Source of the DNA: Allomyces arbusculus
Taxonomy: Eukaryota > Blastocladiomycota > Blastocladiomycetes > Blastocladiales > Blastocladiaceae
Length of the DNA: 64,000 nt
Reading direction: 5' to 3'
Assembly: GCA_027604705.1 (NCBI GenBank)
Contig: JADHYV010000001.1
Location: 620,001-684,000 of the forward strand
In this document: piece by piece, positions 10,977 to 23,310 of the stretch
Layout of the letters: each line of letters starts with the position of its first letter
Numbering within the stretch: the first letter of the stretch is position 1
Made by a program: the position numbers and the translations under genes
The notes under the pieces: model-generated
Databases searched by the model: none
Seen by the model: the letters and a program-made list of their open reading frames with translations, nothing else
Told to the model about the DNA's origin: nothing

Positions 10977-11623
10977 GGTTTTGGAGTCAGGTTGGGGAGG
11001 GGGGGGGGGGATTATCGGGTGGGTGGAGGCCGGTCTGGTGCGGCCGTGCTAATCGTGGGCACGCGGCGGATCGCGGTGCGGTCGGCGGCAATGCGGGCAG
11101 TGCAATGAAGATGGACGCGGTGGATATGGAGTTGACGTCGTTGGCAACGATGAAGCACTTGCCCCGATTTTGGAGCACACCGGTTTGGATCGTCGACTCA
11201 CCAGCCGTCGGAGCAGAGCCGATGCAACATCATGTCGTGAGGAAATGCTCTGCAACACTCTGCAACACTCGGCGACGCTCAACAGCACTCGAAGACACTC
11301 GACGAGACTTGACGATGTCTACCAATCAATGACTGAACTGTAGGGTGAAGCTCTCCGCGCCGACCTGGGACGTGCGCAAAATCAAAACCAAAACGGGGAC
11401 GCGATGTGTGGGAGAGAGAGAAGACAAACGAACGAGGAACGACAACGTCGAATGGAACCAAACCAACCAAAAAAACGAACACAAACGCCAAGCCCAACAT
11501 CACCCGACATGACGGTACCTACAGGCCACAACGAACGGAAAAAAATGATACACGCGGGGGGGCCGCTGCGGCCCCTCTTTCTCTCTCCCTCTCTCTCTCC
11601 ACCCCCCTCCCCACCTCGTTCGT
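10977..11623. other. Intergenic with 10-bp minisatellite
   Basis: Separates the 3' end of the HECT gene from the start of the disordered-protein gene. It holds a G-run near 10998-11010 and a 10-bp tandem repeat at 11241-11310. No coding signal. Confidence 0.5.
11241..11310. repeat. 10-bp minisatellite, about seven degenerate units
   Basis: Units aligned on a strict 10-base period: GGAAATGCTC, TGCAACACTC (twice), GGCGACGCTC, AACAGCACTC, GAAGACACTC, GACGAGACTT. Consensus is roughly NRCRACACTC. The period matches one helical turn. Confidence 0.75.
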
Positions 11624-14600
11624 TCACTTGATCCCAAACCCTTGGCTCTCGAGAATCGCCATGCGCAGCTTCCGCTCGAGCCGCGACTTGGACGTGTAGG
11701 CCGCCAGGCAAAGCTGGTTGAAGCACGTGTGCGCCGTGGGCAACCGGTCCGAGTCTGGGTTCGGGTCCACACAGGTAATCTTGAGATGCACGTTCCCGAC
11801 GCCCGTCGCCGGAATCCGGTCGGTGCCCGTCAAGAACCGCAGGAACTGGCGCTTCATATCTGGGTCAAACGCGTGAAGAATCCGCCACAGGTACCGCACC
11901 GTCGTATCGTTCGACCGGAACCCGTCGTACTCGGCGGTCGCCTGCAACGGGCCCAAATCAATATCGGCCGTGCCGCGCACGAGCAACTCAATCTCTTCGG
12001 CGCGGAACAGCGACAGGGCGTTGCCCTGCAGGACGCGCAGGAACCCGCGGCGGAAATTATCAAACGCGGCCGTGACCGACTTGGTCAGGATGAAATCGAC
12101 GTAGGCGGCCACGTAGGCGTGCTTGTTGATCGACGTCACGGGCGTGTTCTCGCCGTCCGGAATCAGCGGCACGCGCACGCGCTCGCCACCGTACCCGCCG
12201 TACTCGGCGACAAAGTCGCGGCAAAACACGGACTCGACGTCGTCGCCCGGGTAGTCGAGCAGTTGTTGCAGGCCGTGCGCGAGCGCGACATCGAGCGATG
12301 CCAGGTCCTCGAGCCCAACAGCGTTGCCAAGCAGCTTCTTGTAGCATGCCGACGCGAGCGGCACGTCGAGAATCGTCGAGTGGTAGACGGCGAGTCCCAC
12401 GACGACGCCCACCAGGTAGTACTCTTGGTGCATGTCGGCTGGGCACGCCGGATGGAACCAGCATGTCGGGTTGCCCTCGTTCGGCACGAGCCAGAGACCG
12501 TAGCTCGGGTCAAACAAGTCGCGGACGAGCAGCATCAGCCACTCCTTGGTCAACCCACCGGCATCGATCCCTTCCTCGCCAGCAAACTCGACGCGCAGCC
12601 GCTTCTTGAGATCCAAGTCCGGGTCGCTCAACTGGTCCATCGAGTCCTGCACCAAATGGCTGCGGCGAATCGTGAGCGGGATAAAAGGGACGGGCACATC
12701 CGCTGCAGCAGCCGCAGCTGCCGTCACGCTCTCGTTGCCCGGGTATCCCGACCCGACACCACCACTGGACGCTGTTGAAGCCGGCGTACTGGCGCGCACG
12801 CCCGACCGCGACCGCGCACGGCGGTCCGTCCGGCGGTCCGACTGGTGCTGGTGCACGACCTGCTGCGCCATTTCCGCGGTAAACCCAGCGGCCATGGCCT
12901 CGCGGAACCGCGCGTACATTTGCCGCCGCGCCTCAAATTCGATCAGCGTGATCTTAGCCTGCAGCGACAGCAGGAACGGGTACTGGCAGAACGTGAACCG
13001 TGCCGCCCGCCGTTCCCACGCGTCAAAATCGCGCAACAGCGGCACTTGCAGATCAATCATGGTGTTGTAGAACGTCGACAGGTGCACGCGCGGCCGCTTC
13101 GTGTTGGCCGAGAACAAGAGCGCCATGGTCCGTGCGGCGGCCATGATCGGCCAGTCGTTCGTGTACCGCGTCGACAGCGGGCCGTCAGGACTCGTCGTGG
13201 ATGCGAGCCACGACGGGGTCGTGCTCGAAGCGTCGTCAGCCGCACCGCCGCTAGAGCCGGGAGTCGACACCCACGGCCTGGGCAGGGCCGTGTAGTTGGC
13301 CGTGCATGCCGCATCGGACCCGGACGGTCCCTGCGCGAGCTCGACGAGCCGGTGCGTGATGAAATGGTGAATCAAATCAATGCGCGCCGTAAACGCATCC
13401 ACAGGCCACTCGAGCGCCCACTCGACCAAGTGGAAGTGTAGGTGGTTTGGCAGCGCCGACAAGTGCCCGAGCAGCCGGGCCAGAACTTCGATACGCAGCG
13501 CCTCGAGCTGGACCGAGTCCCCCTGGTGGCGGCGCAGCAGCGGCGACTCGAACATAATGAGCCACGCCCGTAACTCGTGTGGGCTCGTCAGCGCGCGACC
13601 GACCCGCATCAAAGGGCGCAACATGGCCGTCAAAATGGTTTCGTGGAATGGGTCCACGGGCAACGTGTCAATCAGCGCCCACGCCGACCGAACGGCGTCG
13701 AGGTCGAGCCCATGCGGCTGCGTCACCTTGGGTTTGCTGCTGCTGCTTGGTTTGCCGTCGGTCGAGTTTTTGGCCGGGACGGCAGGCGGCTGCGCTGATT
13801 GCGGTGCCGATGCCGGTGCCGGTGCTGGTGCCGGTGGCGGCGGGACGGGTGCCGCGTCGGCCGACTTGAGCGATTGCCGGTCTGCGTCGTCAGGCTTGTC
13901 GTCGCCGACCGTGTCCTGCGACGAATTTCTGCTGGCCGATCCGGCCGAGCCGCCCGACCCGCCCGAGCCGGAGGACGTGCGTGTCGTCGCCGATTGCGCG
14001 GCCAAGAAGGAGGCGTTGAGCACGGCCAAGTCGGCAAATGCGGCTGCCAGAGCGTGTGCGATCGCGTGGTCATCGACGGGGACAAACGTCGGTGCATCGC
14101 CGTGGTCGGCCGACTTGCGGCGTTGCAACAGGTTTTCGATTGCAGACAACGAGAGCGCGTCCATGGCAAGATGATGCGGAGGCGTCCACGGCTTCAGGTC
14201 GTTGACGTAGAGGCAGTCGCCGCACCGCACGGCGGCGGCGTCGACACGATGCACGAGTTCGGCGCGGCAGCAGCGACATGATGACGACGTCTATACAGGA
14301 GCAAAATGGCCACGTCAGCGCCTCGCAAAACCGACACGAGCTGATAGTCACAGCAGCACGCACCAGGTTCGGGTCGCTGAGCGCAGCGTGCGCGGCCGAG
14401 GAGCGGCGATGACCCGCCGAGGCCTTGCGGGAGCGGCGATGCGACCCGCCCGACGGCGGTGCAGCCGCCGTGATGGTCGGCACATCCTTGAACTCGTACG
14501 AGAGCAAAGTCGCCGGCAGCGGCGGTGGGGCCGGCGGCGTCATGAAGCCGCCATTGGCGAGTGTGGTCGACGACGAAGACAGGGACGAGGCGCGTGATGG

Positions 14601-14948
14601 CGATGTACCGCGACCGCCGGTGCGTGGCGACGTGCCGCGGTGGCCGCTACTGCTGCCACTGCTGCCGCCCGCGGCCCCATTCGCGTCGCGGTTGTTGTTG
14701 CCGAGGGCCAGCGAGCGCTTGAAAAAGTTGGACAGGTGCGACACGACCGAGTCCATGGCAAACGAGCGTGGGCGACGGCGGTGCTGCTGCGAGGCTTGGG
14801 CGACGGCAGGCGGCGGCGGCGGCGGCGCGGTCGAAGAAGACGAGGACGAGGAGGCCGACAGGGTGGAGGCGGGGATGTCGATGGCCGACAGCGACGACGA
14901 CGGCGTGCGGAGGACGGCGGCGTTGGTGGTAGCGGGCCGAGCAGGCAT
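11624..14948 (-). CDS. Hul4-like HECT E3 ubiquitin ligase
   Basis: Ubiquitin-protein ligase that carries ubiquitin on a HECT cysteine. Exons 14948-14364 and 14290-11624 give 1,083 residues. The Ser/Gly-rich N-terminal exon is followed, just after the intron, by a zinc-ribbon-like cluster C200-R-C-C203 ... C218-G-D-C221, recalling the N-terminal CxxC/CxxC element of yeast Hul4. A helical middle region follows (LPVDPFHETILTAML, WALEWPVDAF, PLLRDFDAWERRAARFTFC). The HECT domain covers about 735-1083 with RRSHLVQDSMDQL, EFAGEEGIDAGGLTKEW, INKHAYVAAYVDF and the catalytic LPTAHTCFNQL (Cys1051). The conserved C-terminal tail is complete. The start is uncertain: the frame stays open upstream, and 14758 is an alternative ATG. 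Confidence 0.9.
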
Positions 14949-15994
14949 AGGGGCCCTGGTCGAGGCAGCCGGCAGGCTCGCGGCGATGGACGGCCGAGTT
15001 GGCGAGCAGGACAACGTCAGCTCGACTGCGGCGGGCAGGTGGCACGGAATGCGGGCAGTTGGGGGCCGAGGCGGTGGGCCGTTGAGGGCCGGGAACGCGC
15101 GCGAGCCTGTCCGTGTCGGTTGTGGTCGTCGTCGTCGTCGTGTTGCTTTGGGCGTCGGCGAGCGAGAGGAGCGCGTTGCTGCTGCTGTTCGTCTTTTCCG
15201 GTCTTTTGGTTGTGTTGGTCAGTTGCGGCGGTGTGGCGCGGCCCATCAAACCAGCGTGCCCTGAGGGCGGGTGTTCCAGCCGCCGGACCCTGTGAAACTC
15301 ACCTGACGAGGCGGGATCTGCCCTCAGGGCACACAGGCTCGAAAGCTTCAGGGCGCAGCACCGCTTTCCCTTTGTGGCTGCTGCACGTGGTGCGCGCCAC
15401 CGCCCACGGCCACTCGAGCGTGGCTCAACGCTTCCACGCGTCGGACGCCAAGCGTTCCGACATTCCACGGTTCAGGTGCTTGCCAAGCTGGCTGGGCATG
15501 GATCCGAAATCAGATTGAGATTTCAACCTAAACCGTTCCGAAAAAGCAGGTGAAACCACGACAATGACCTACCGACTACGACATCAGGCTGGCCAGAATT
15601 CAAAACCTGACTCAAATGCGGGCTCACGGCGAAACCCGATTTCCCACCACTCCTCTTCCTTCCAGAATCCTGCGCCCCTCATGCCATCACCCCCCAAGGC
15701 CCGGATCCTGGCATCCCTTCCAACACGACCCGCCTCAGCCTCTTGCTCGCTCGTTGCCCGGCCACCCGCCAGAGCAACCACCGCTCCGCCCGCCCGACAA
15801 CGGCCAACAGCAACATCGACCAACTCGACACCGTTAACAGCTCGGCACGCCAGCGCAACCAACCAGCACTACCACTACCACGAAGAACCCGCTCGCATCG
15901 CTTTCGCCCAGCTGCCCGCTCTGTGCAAGTGGCCCGCGCCTGATCCTCGCGCTCGCCGCTGCCAACTCCGTCGCGGACGCCACGCTCCACCACC
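14949..15994. other. Divergent promoter region, HECT ligase / tricalbin
   Basis: About 1.05 kb between two genes transcribed away from each other. It includes a perfect 13-bp inverted repeat at 15256-15332 and a C-rich stretch from 15640 that is probably the tricalbin 5' leader. The HECT reading frame remains open into the left end of this interval without an ATG. Confidence 0.5.
15256..15332. repeat. 13-bp inverted repeat with 51-bp spacer
   Basis: GTGCCCTGAGGGC at 15256-15268 and its exact reverse complement GCCCTCAGGGCAC at 15320-15332. The 11-bp core GCCCTGAGGGC recurs at 29669-29679. It could be a terminal repeat of a tiny element, a dyad-type binding site, or a stem. Confidence 0.65.
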
Positions 15995-18900
15995 ATGTCC
16001 ACTGCCGCGGCGCCCGCACCGGCGCCCGCCGTGGCACCGGCGCCCACTGCTGCGGCCAATACCGCCGTTGCCGCCGCCGTGCCTGCCGCGGCGTCGATGG
16101 ATGCGGCCGCTGATCCCAATGCCGCCACCACGACCGCAACGGCCACGACCAATAATACGTCGGGCGTGCAGACGCCGATGCCCGGCGACTGGTTCTCAAT
16201 TCGTCCCAAGCCGCTGACCAAAGGTATCCCGCTGCTCGAGCCCGGCGCGCCCGTGGCCCCGCCCGTGCTCGTCTTTGGCCTGTTCAACCCGTCCGACTAC
16301 ACGTTCCTCCGGTCGGGCGCGCTCATCTTTGCGTTTGCGTTCACGCTCTGGATCGTGGCTGGCTTCGGCCGCGCGTCGCTGTCGGCGGTTGTGCTGATTA
16401 CGCTGCCGTTTGTGCACTACTGGGCCAACACGCAGCGCAAGCTCGCCACGCAACTGCGCATCGAGGCCGAGTACGCCGCGTCGCGCCGCCGCCTGCAGCT
16501 CGGCACCGAGGAGGCCGACTGGTTCAACCGTATTCTCGGCCGCTTCTGGCTCGCCTACGAGCCGACGCTCTCGCAGACGATTCAGGCCTCGGTCGAGCCC
16601 TTGCTCGAGTACTATTGCCCGGCCATCATCGATTCCATGAAGTTTGACCATTTCACGCTCGGCACGTTCCCGCCGCAGCTGCGCGCCATTGTCTCGGCAC
16701 GCAACACCGAGCCGGACTTGGTCGACTTTGAGTTTGATGTCGTGCTCGGCCATTTCTCGGGGACCAATGGCGCCGCGCTCGTTGGTGCGACCAACGCGGC
16801 CACCGAGGGCGGTGATGGGGCCGTCGACGGCGCACAGGCATCGGCCTCGGCCATGAGCGCTCCCGCCGACTTGACCACGGCCGAAACGGACGACAATGGC
16901 CCGTTGTCGCCGACCTCGGATGCCTCGTCCACCAACGACGAGCCGCGCACCGACTCCAAGGTCGATCTGGTCGTGCGCATGAAGGGCGGGATGCCCATCA
17001 AGGTCCGCGCGTCCGGGATCACGGTCGAAGGCCGCATGCGCATTCGCATGAAGCTCATGACCAGTTTCCCGCACGTCAAGGTGCTTGAGCTCTGGTTCTT
17101 GGACGCGCCCAAGATTGCGTTTGAACTGCGCCCGATGGGCCGCCTGCTCAACCTCAACTCGATCAGTATCATTCGCAAGACGCTCGATGACTTGATTGCC
17201 TGGGGGATCGGCGTCGCACTCGTCTACCCGGTCCCGCTCGTCATTCCACTCGACGACTGGTTCAATAACCCGGCAGCCGTCGCCGACGCGAACGTGGGCG
17301 TGCTCATGCTGCACATTCACAATGCGCAAGGTCTGAAGAACGTGGAATTGCTCGGCAAGTCGGACCCTTTCTGCAAGATTGTTGTGAACAGCACGCCGCA
17401 AGCACGCACGCACCATATCAGCAACAACCTCGACCCGGCCTGGGACGAGATCAAGTTTGTGCCGATTGGCAAGCTCACGGAATCGAACGTGCGGCTCGAA
17501 GTGTGCGACTACGACAAGTTGTCGTCGGGCCGCATGCTGGGCTATGTCGACCTCGACTTGCCGGCGCTCATGGACGACGTCGATGGCACCAAGGGGTCCG
17601 GCACGTTCCCGCTCACGGAATTCCAGCTGCTCGATTCGGAACGCCGCCCGCGCGGAAAACTGCGGGTGTCGGGCGCGTATTACTCGACGGCGCCCGCCGA
17701 TATCGCGCCGACGCTCTCGCTCGACGCGTGCCCGTCGGGTCTGCTCAAGGTGACCGTGCACGCGGCCAAGTCGCTCGAGGCCGGCGCCAAGTTGCGGTCC
17801 CCCTACTTCCAGGCAGCGTTCAACGGCGAGCAGCTGCTGCGGTCGCGCACCAAGAAGCACACGCCCAATCCGCTCTGGGAAGAGTCGTTTGAAGTGTTTG
17901 TGCCCGACGCGAAGGCGGCCAAGCTGCACGTTGGCATTTTCCACGACGAAGGGCTAGTTAAGAAGATTGCCACCGTCAGTTCCGGCGACGCACCGCTCGG
18001 CCAGTGCACGATTTCCGTGCACGCGGCCCTGAAAAAGGACGCCAAGGACGACTGGTACACGCTGCAGGACGCGACCAACCGCGACGCCAAGGTGCGCATG
18101 ACGCTGCGCTGGCGGCCGGTCCCGCTCAAGCGCGACGCGGCGGCCTCGGCCACGGGTGTGTTGCGCGTGCGCGTCATCAACGTTGACGATATCAAGTCGA
18201 ACGCGCGGCCGTACGTGCGCTTGCTCACGTCGGGTAAGTCGCGCGCACAGACGCGCACCGTGCCGGCGGGACCACTGCCGCGCGTTTTCCAGGAAACGCT
18301 GTTTGCGCTCGTGCGCGATATCACCGACCCGGTGCTCGTGCAGGCTTGGGATAATAACCGCGGGTTCAAGGACTCGCTGATTGGCACGGGCACGATCGAC
18401 CTCGCGCGGTACGTGACAGTCGACCCGGCGACGGGCGAGTTGGTGCCGAGATCAGAGACGGCGCCTGGATCGGGGAATGGGGTTGCGGAGCTCGACGACA
18501 TTCGGCTCTACGGCGGCGAGGCCGGGCTCATGGCGACCAAGACGCGCGGGCGGTTGGCCGTAGAGTTGTCGTACCACGCCAAGAAGCCGGACTTGACGTT
18601 CTCGCCCGACGCTGACGATATCGGCGGGATCCTCAAGGTGCGGCTCCACCAGGCGCGCGATCTCAGCAAGAAGACGTCAACGTACGTCGAGCTCTACCTT
18701 GACGACCCAAAATTGCCTGTGTTCCGCACGGCCACGCGCAAAAAGTCGGCCGAGCCTATTTACGAGCAGTCGGCCGAGGTGTTTGTGCGGCAGCTCTACT
18801 GGTCGACGCTCAACGTGCTCGTGCGCGAGGACTCGGGCGCCGCATCGGCCGACGAGTCGGCCGCGGGGATGGTCGCCGGGTCGGTGGGGAATGCGGCCAA

Positions 18901-21148
18901 GTCGATGGTCTCGTCGGCAGCAGGGCTCGTGTCATCGGCAGTGCCCGGGTCCGGTGGGCTGCACCATCACGGTACGGCCATGGGTGGGTCGGCCGCGGGC
19001 AATGGGCCTGCGGGCAGTGGTGCTGTTGGTCCCGCGGGTGCTGGCGAAAAGGGCGGCGTTGCGGGCGCCGGCGGCAAGGATCCAATTCTCGGGTCGTACG
19101 AGGGCTACGTCTACGACGTCTACAAGCAGACGACGGAGAAGTGGTTCGACATTGGTGGATCGGGCAAGCTGAAGATGTCGTTTGCATTCACCCCGGTCGC
19201 GTGCGTGATTGACCCGACCGAGTCGATTACCAACATGGGCTACCTCTACCTCGAGATCGTGTCGGCGACCAACTTGCCCGTCATGGATCGGTCGGGCCGC
19301 TCTGATCCATTTGTGGTGGTACGTGTCGTCGAGTTCATTTTCGTGCACCATCCTTGCACCGAGCTTTCAGAAACTGACATGGCCGCTTTTTTGCGCGTGT
19401 ATTTGTAGGTCTACCTCAACGACGAAAAGTGGCACCGCACGACCGTGCAACGCAAGAACCTGAACCCAGTCTGGAAGGAGCGCACGAAGCTGCCGCTCGT
19501 GAACCGGTCGCGGTCGCAGGTCCGGTTCGACATTTTCGACTGGGACCGTGTGGGCGAGAACGAGCTGATTGCGGCGCTCGACCTGGACGTGGCCAACATT
19601 GCGCCCGATGAGCAAGTCACCGTCAACCTGCCGCTTGCCGACCGGTCCGGGTTTGGCGAGGACGAGCAGCCGGGTTACTTGACGATTTCGTACCGGTTTG
19701 AGGCGCAACGCATCACCAAGCTGCCGTCGCGCACTCTCGCCAAGACCAAGGCCGCGCTCGACCGGCTCGACCCGCGCAAACGCATGGGCGCCGGCGGCAA
19801 GTTTGCTATCGGCACGAACGCCACGGCCAGCGCGACGCTCGCGCGACCGACGTCGGGCGTTGGCGCGGCCGGTGGTGCCGACCAGGCATCGACGGTTGTG
19901 GGCACGATGAGCGCCGGGTCGCTGCCGTCCGGGTCGGGCGCGCCGGGCGATGGAGCGAGTATGTTCAGCACGCCCGTCGCCGAGGACGCGAGCGGCGGCC
20001 CGTTGCTGCGTTCCGCGTCGACCGATTTCGGATCCAACTCATCGCTCAACACGTACGTCGAGGACCACGTCGACAAGGTGGCCGAGCGCGGCGCGCTGGC
20101 CGTGACAGTCGTCGAGGCCGTGCATTTGCCCGCCGTCGACACGGACGGCGCCTCGGACCCGTACGTCAAGGTGCGGTGCGTGCCGCCGACCCCGCCGGGT
20201 GCTGGCTCGTTTGCAACGCCGCCCAAGAAGATTCGGTTCGATACGCGCACGATTCTCGATAATTGCAATCCCGTCTGGGAACAGACGTTTACGACCGCGT
20301 TGCCGCGCATGGCCACGCAGCTTGGTGCGCCCATGGACCCGCTCACTTGGTCGTTTGCCGTCTGGGACTCGAACAAGATCACGTCCGACCGCGAGTTGGG
20401 CATTGTCGAGCTGAATCTGTGGGATGTGGTCGCCGACCGCGTGCGCCGCGGCAAGCACGTTATGGACCCGGCCGGATCCGGGTGGGCGTATGTGCGGCAC
20501 GACCTGTGGGTCACAATCGTGCTCAACGCCGACGCACTCGCAGTCGCCGTCAAGCTCGACAAGGCCGGGACTACGCAGGCCGCGGCACTGCTCGCCGAGC
20601 ACAAGACGGCAGCACCGCAGGACGAGAACGAGGACGACGAGAACGGCGTTTCGGCACGGCCGCGGCTGCACCTGCACATGGCTGTTCTCTTGCCGCCGTG
20701 GCTCATGGCGCGTGTCGCGCAGTACGCGTCGACGTTGCCGCCGACCATGCAGTTCTTGCCGCCCGCAGCGGAACCCGCGATCGACGACTCGTGGCGCGAC
20801 GAAGTTGCGTTCCCGGCGTCGCTCTGGACCGCGCAGCAGGCGCAGGCCAGTTTGACCCCGTCGTCGTCCATCTCGGCGTTCCCTGTGGACAGTGCCGCTG
20901 ACGCGAATAGCGGGTGGCTCAACTTGCCGCCGCCGCCGGCGCGCAACCGCGCCGGGTCCTCGCAGTCGGATCACTCACAGACGCCCACGACTGTGGCACC
21001 TTCCAAGTCGGCGGGCCACCGGTTCACGGCCGGGTTGCGCAAGGCCTTTAAGCGCAACAAGGACAAGGATAAGGGCAGCGGGTCGATTCCGCAGTCCGAG
21101 GAAGGGTCGGTCGCCGAGCTGACAGGCCATGGGCACCACTTCTTTTGA
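15995..21148 (+). CDS. Tricalbin-like SMP/multi-C2 ER-plasma membrane tether
   Basis: Predicted ER membrane protein that tethers cortical ER to the plasma membrane and moves lipid through its SMP domain. Exons 15995-19318 and 19409-21148 give 1,687 residues. Order: Ala/Thr-rich N-terminus; hydrophobic hairpin about 103-145 (ALIFAFAFTLWIVAGF, SAVVLITLPFVHYW); SMP domain about 175-425, starting EADWFNRILGRFWLAYEP and interrupted by an acidic insert near 265-320; then six C2-like segments near 432, 575, 720, 878, 1075 and 1360. Segments 1 and 5 (GKSDPFCKI; DRSGRSDPFVV) and segment 6 (DTDGASDPYVKV) keep Asp ligands for calcium; segments 3 and 4 look degenerate. The intron lies inside segment 5. 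The C-terminus is Ser/Lys-rich. Yeast tricalbins have 3-5 C2 domains, so this is a long member. Confidence 0.93.
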
Positions 21149-21933
21149 GGAGACGGGGTGGAGAGTGATGGCCGGATCTAGACGAGGCGCCCCCATACTG
21201 GCGCGAGCAGGAGGAAAGAGGGCGGCCTTGGAGTCGTCACGTCGATGCAGCCATTTGTGGTTTGGTCTTTTGTGGGTCTTTTTTTTTTTTGTTGTTTTGG
21301 TCTGGGTTCCTCAATTCGTTTTTTCGCGCCCGCGGCACAGTGTCGCGACGCGAGCTCTGTACTCTCTTGTCGTAGTCAACATTATGCATTGATTTCTATC
21401 TTTTGCTGAGCTTGGCCGTCGTCGTCGCCGCCGTCGTGGACGGTGCGCTGTGTTGTTGCACGACGCGCGACGACGACCAGGGACGACGACCATGACCCAG
21501 CACGGAGAACACTCACGGTGGCGGTGCGCTTCTCCTTGAGCTCGCAACGCCTCCCATTTCACAGCCGTTCACGCCCATCCCACTGCCCCAAACCGGTCCG
21601 GTTGTCCATCACGCGCTCCATCGCGTCCCTGGACGCGGCGCTCTGGCGGCAACCAGGTTGTTCTCCAATCTCCAGTGACATGCGCCGCTGGATGGCGTGG
21701 AACCAGCTTTGCCGTGGCTCCGCCAAGACTTTGCCTTGCCCCTGTGCTCTCTTCCCCGCTCAAATAGCAATACATACACAGCGCTCCCGACTTGCCAACT
21801 GGTTCGACTTTGCGCACTTCAGGCATCAAGCACGGCAGCAGCATTAGCAGCAGCAAGACGCGGTCGCAAGACCGGCAGCATTACTCGACACCAGGACGAC
21901 CACAACCATACCCATTGTGCTGTGCCAAGAACG
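21149..21933. other. Intergenic; tricalbin 3' flank and promoter of membrane gene A
   Basis: Contains a T-rich stretch at about 21260-21300 and no coding signal. The right part should be the promoter and leader of the next plus-strand gene. Confidence 0.4.
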
Positions 21934-23310
21934 ATGGCCGGCCTGTCGCCCAAGCGCATGTCGCGCAAACTCGTCGCCGGCATCACGTACCCACACGATG
22001 CTGTCACGTCCAATTTCATGTCGGCGACCACGCTGATGGCGTGGCGCGGCTTCTTGACCGTCGTGTTTCTCGCCGTGTTGATTCTCGCCATGGTGCGATG
22101 GTTCTCAAAGGGCAACTCGATTTACGACTTGCAATGTATGAGCCGCGCGTTGCTCTGTATTTTCCACCGTGTCTGGGTTGGCTAACACGTTGGTGTGACG
22201 GCGCTGTAGTTGTACGGACTGCGCTGCATTTCACCTCGCGCGATGCCAAGCTCCGGGCCTCAGCTAACCACCGCTTGATTCGGCATCGTCATCGCTGCCG
22301 TCAAATGCGAATCATTTCCGCTATCAGTGTACGATACTCTTGATGTTTTGTCCTCAACGCCGTCGGCCGGTCGCCTAACAGAGTCCTTTGCTTTTCGTCG
22401 TTATTTAGTGTATGGATCGCGCTGTTTTCCACTCTTTCACGTTGTTCCGGGGGCCGCCTGACGAATTTCTTGGCGTTTTGCAGCTTCATGTTCACGCATC
22501 TCAACCATTTCGGCCTTATGTGCTATCTCGGGGTGAGTAGTTACCGGATATCGAGCCAACCTGGCGTGTTTCTGACATTTCGCGACTTCCCACCCTCGGT
22601 AGATGAGCACGTACCTCGGCTACCGGTTCACGCGCGCCGTGGCAGCGCAGCGCGACATGGACGTGTCCAATGTGACCGCGACGATTCACTCGTTACTCTA
22701 CACGTTCAACTGCACCAACCACCCGATTGTCGTCGTCGTTTACTGGCTGTTCCTGAGCGAGGTACGTCCATTTACTGCTCGCTAATAGTCATTGGGACAT
22801 TTTCTCACAGCGGATCTTCCGTTCCTGTTACCACGCATGCAAAGAACTTTACCAAGTCGACGAGCACGGCGGGCCGGTTCGTGTCGGTGTTCATGCACGG
22901 CGTCACGCTCGCGATTGTGCTACTCGAAATCTCGTACGGCCGGATGCGCATGAACTGGATCGGGATCGTGCCCGTCCTGATCCTCCTGGTTCTCTACACG
23001 TGCTGGGCGATCATCTACCACGCTATGTACGTGATCTGTATCCGCTGAGCTGTCTTCACTTCGAACTCGTTTTAACCTATTTCCGCCCGTTTAATCTAGT
23101 GGTGACGCGTGGGTATATTCGTTCCTCGACTACACGAAACCCGCGGCAGCCTACATGTATCCCGGTGTGCTCGTTGCTGCGATCGTCTTCTTCTGCATCA
23201 TGGTCCTGGTGCACCGTCTCCGCGATGCTGTCGTGGGTCGGTCGGACGGATACGAGAACAAGGACGTCGAGTTGAGCGCAACACGGCTCAACGCAAGCGA
23301 CAACGTGTGA
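21934..23310 (+). CDS. Multi-pass membrane protein, tandem copy A
   Basis: First of two adjacent paralogues (copy B at 24178). Recognisable exons are 21934-22135 or slightly shorter, 22484-22532, 22603-22761, 22845-23026 and 23100-23310. About six membrane segments can be seen, e.g. WRGFLTVVFLAVLILAM, HPIVVVVYWLFL, FMHGVTLAIVLLEI, IGIVPVLILLVLYTCWAII and YPGVLVAAIVFFCIMVLV. The pattern (THLNHF; NxxNHPxVVxVYW; MHGxTLxxVLxE) recalls FAR-17a/AIG1 and Rolling-stone-like proteins. That likeness is inferred by eye and no biochemical role is proposed. The first junction cannot be closed with standard GT-AG ends: a coding-like 21-nt block at 22210-22230 (LYGLRCI) fills the gap in the alignment with copy B but lacks a donor. 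All later exons share phase with copy B. Confidence 0.75.

Noticed and set aside
14647-15468. 273-codon minus-strand frame overlapping the HECT first exon
   Set aside because: Different frame from the HECT N-terminal exon, low complexity, no splice link found.
16196-17944. 582-codon minus-strand frame
   Set aside because: Antisense to the SMP/C2 coding region of the tricalbin, whose identity is certain.
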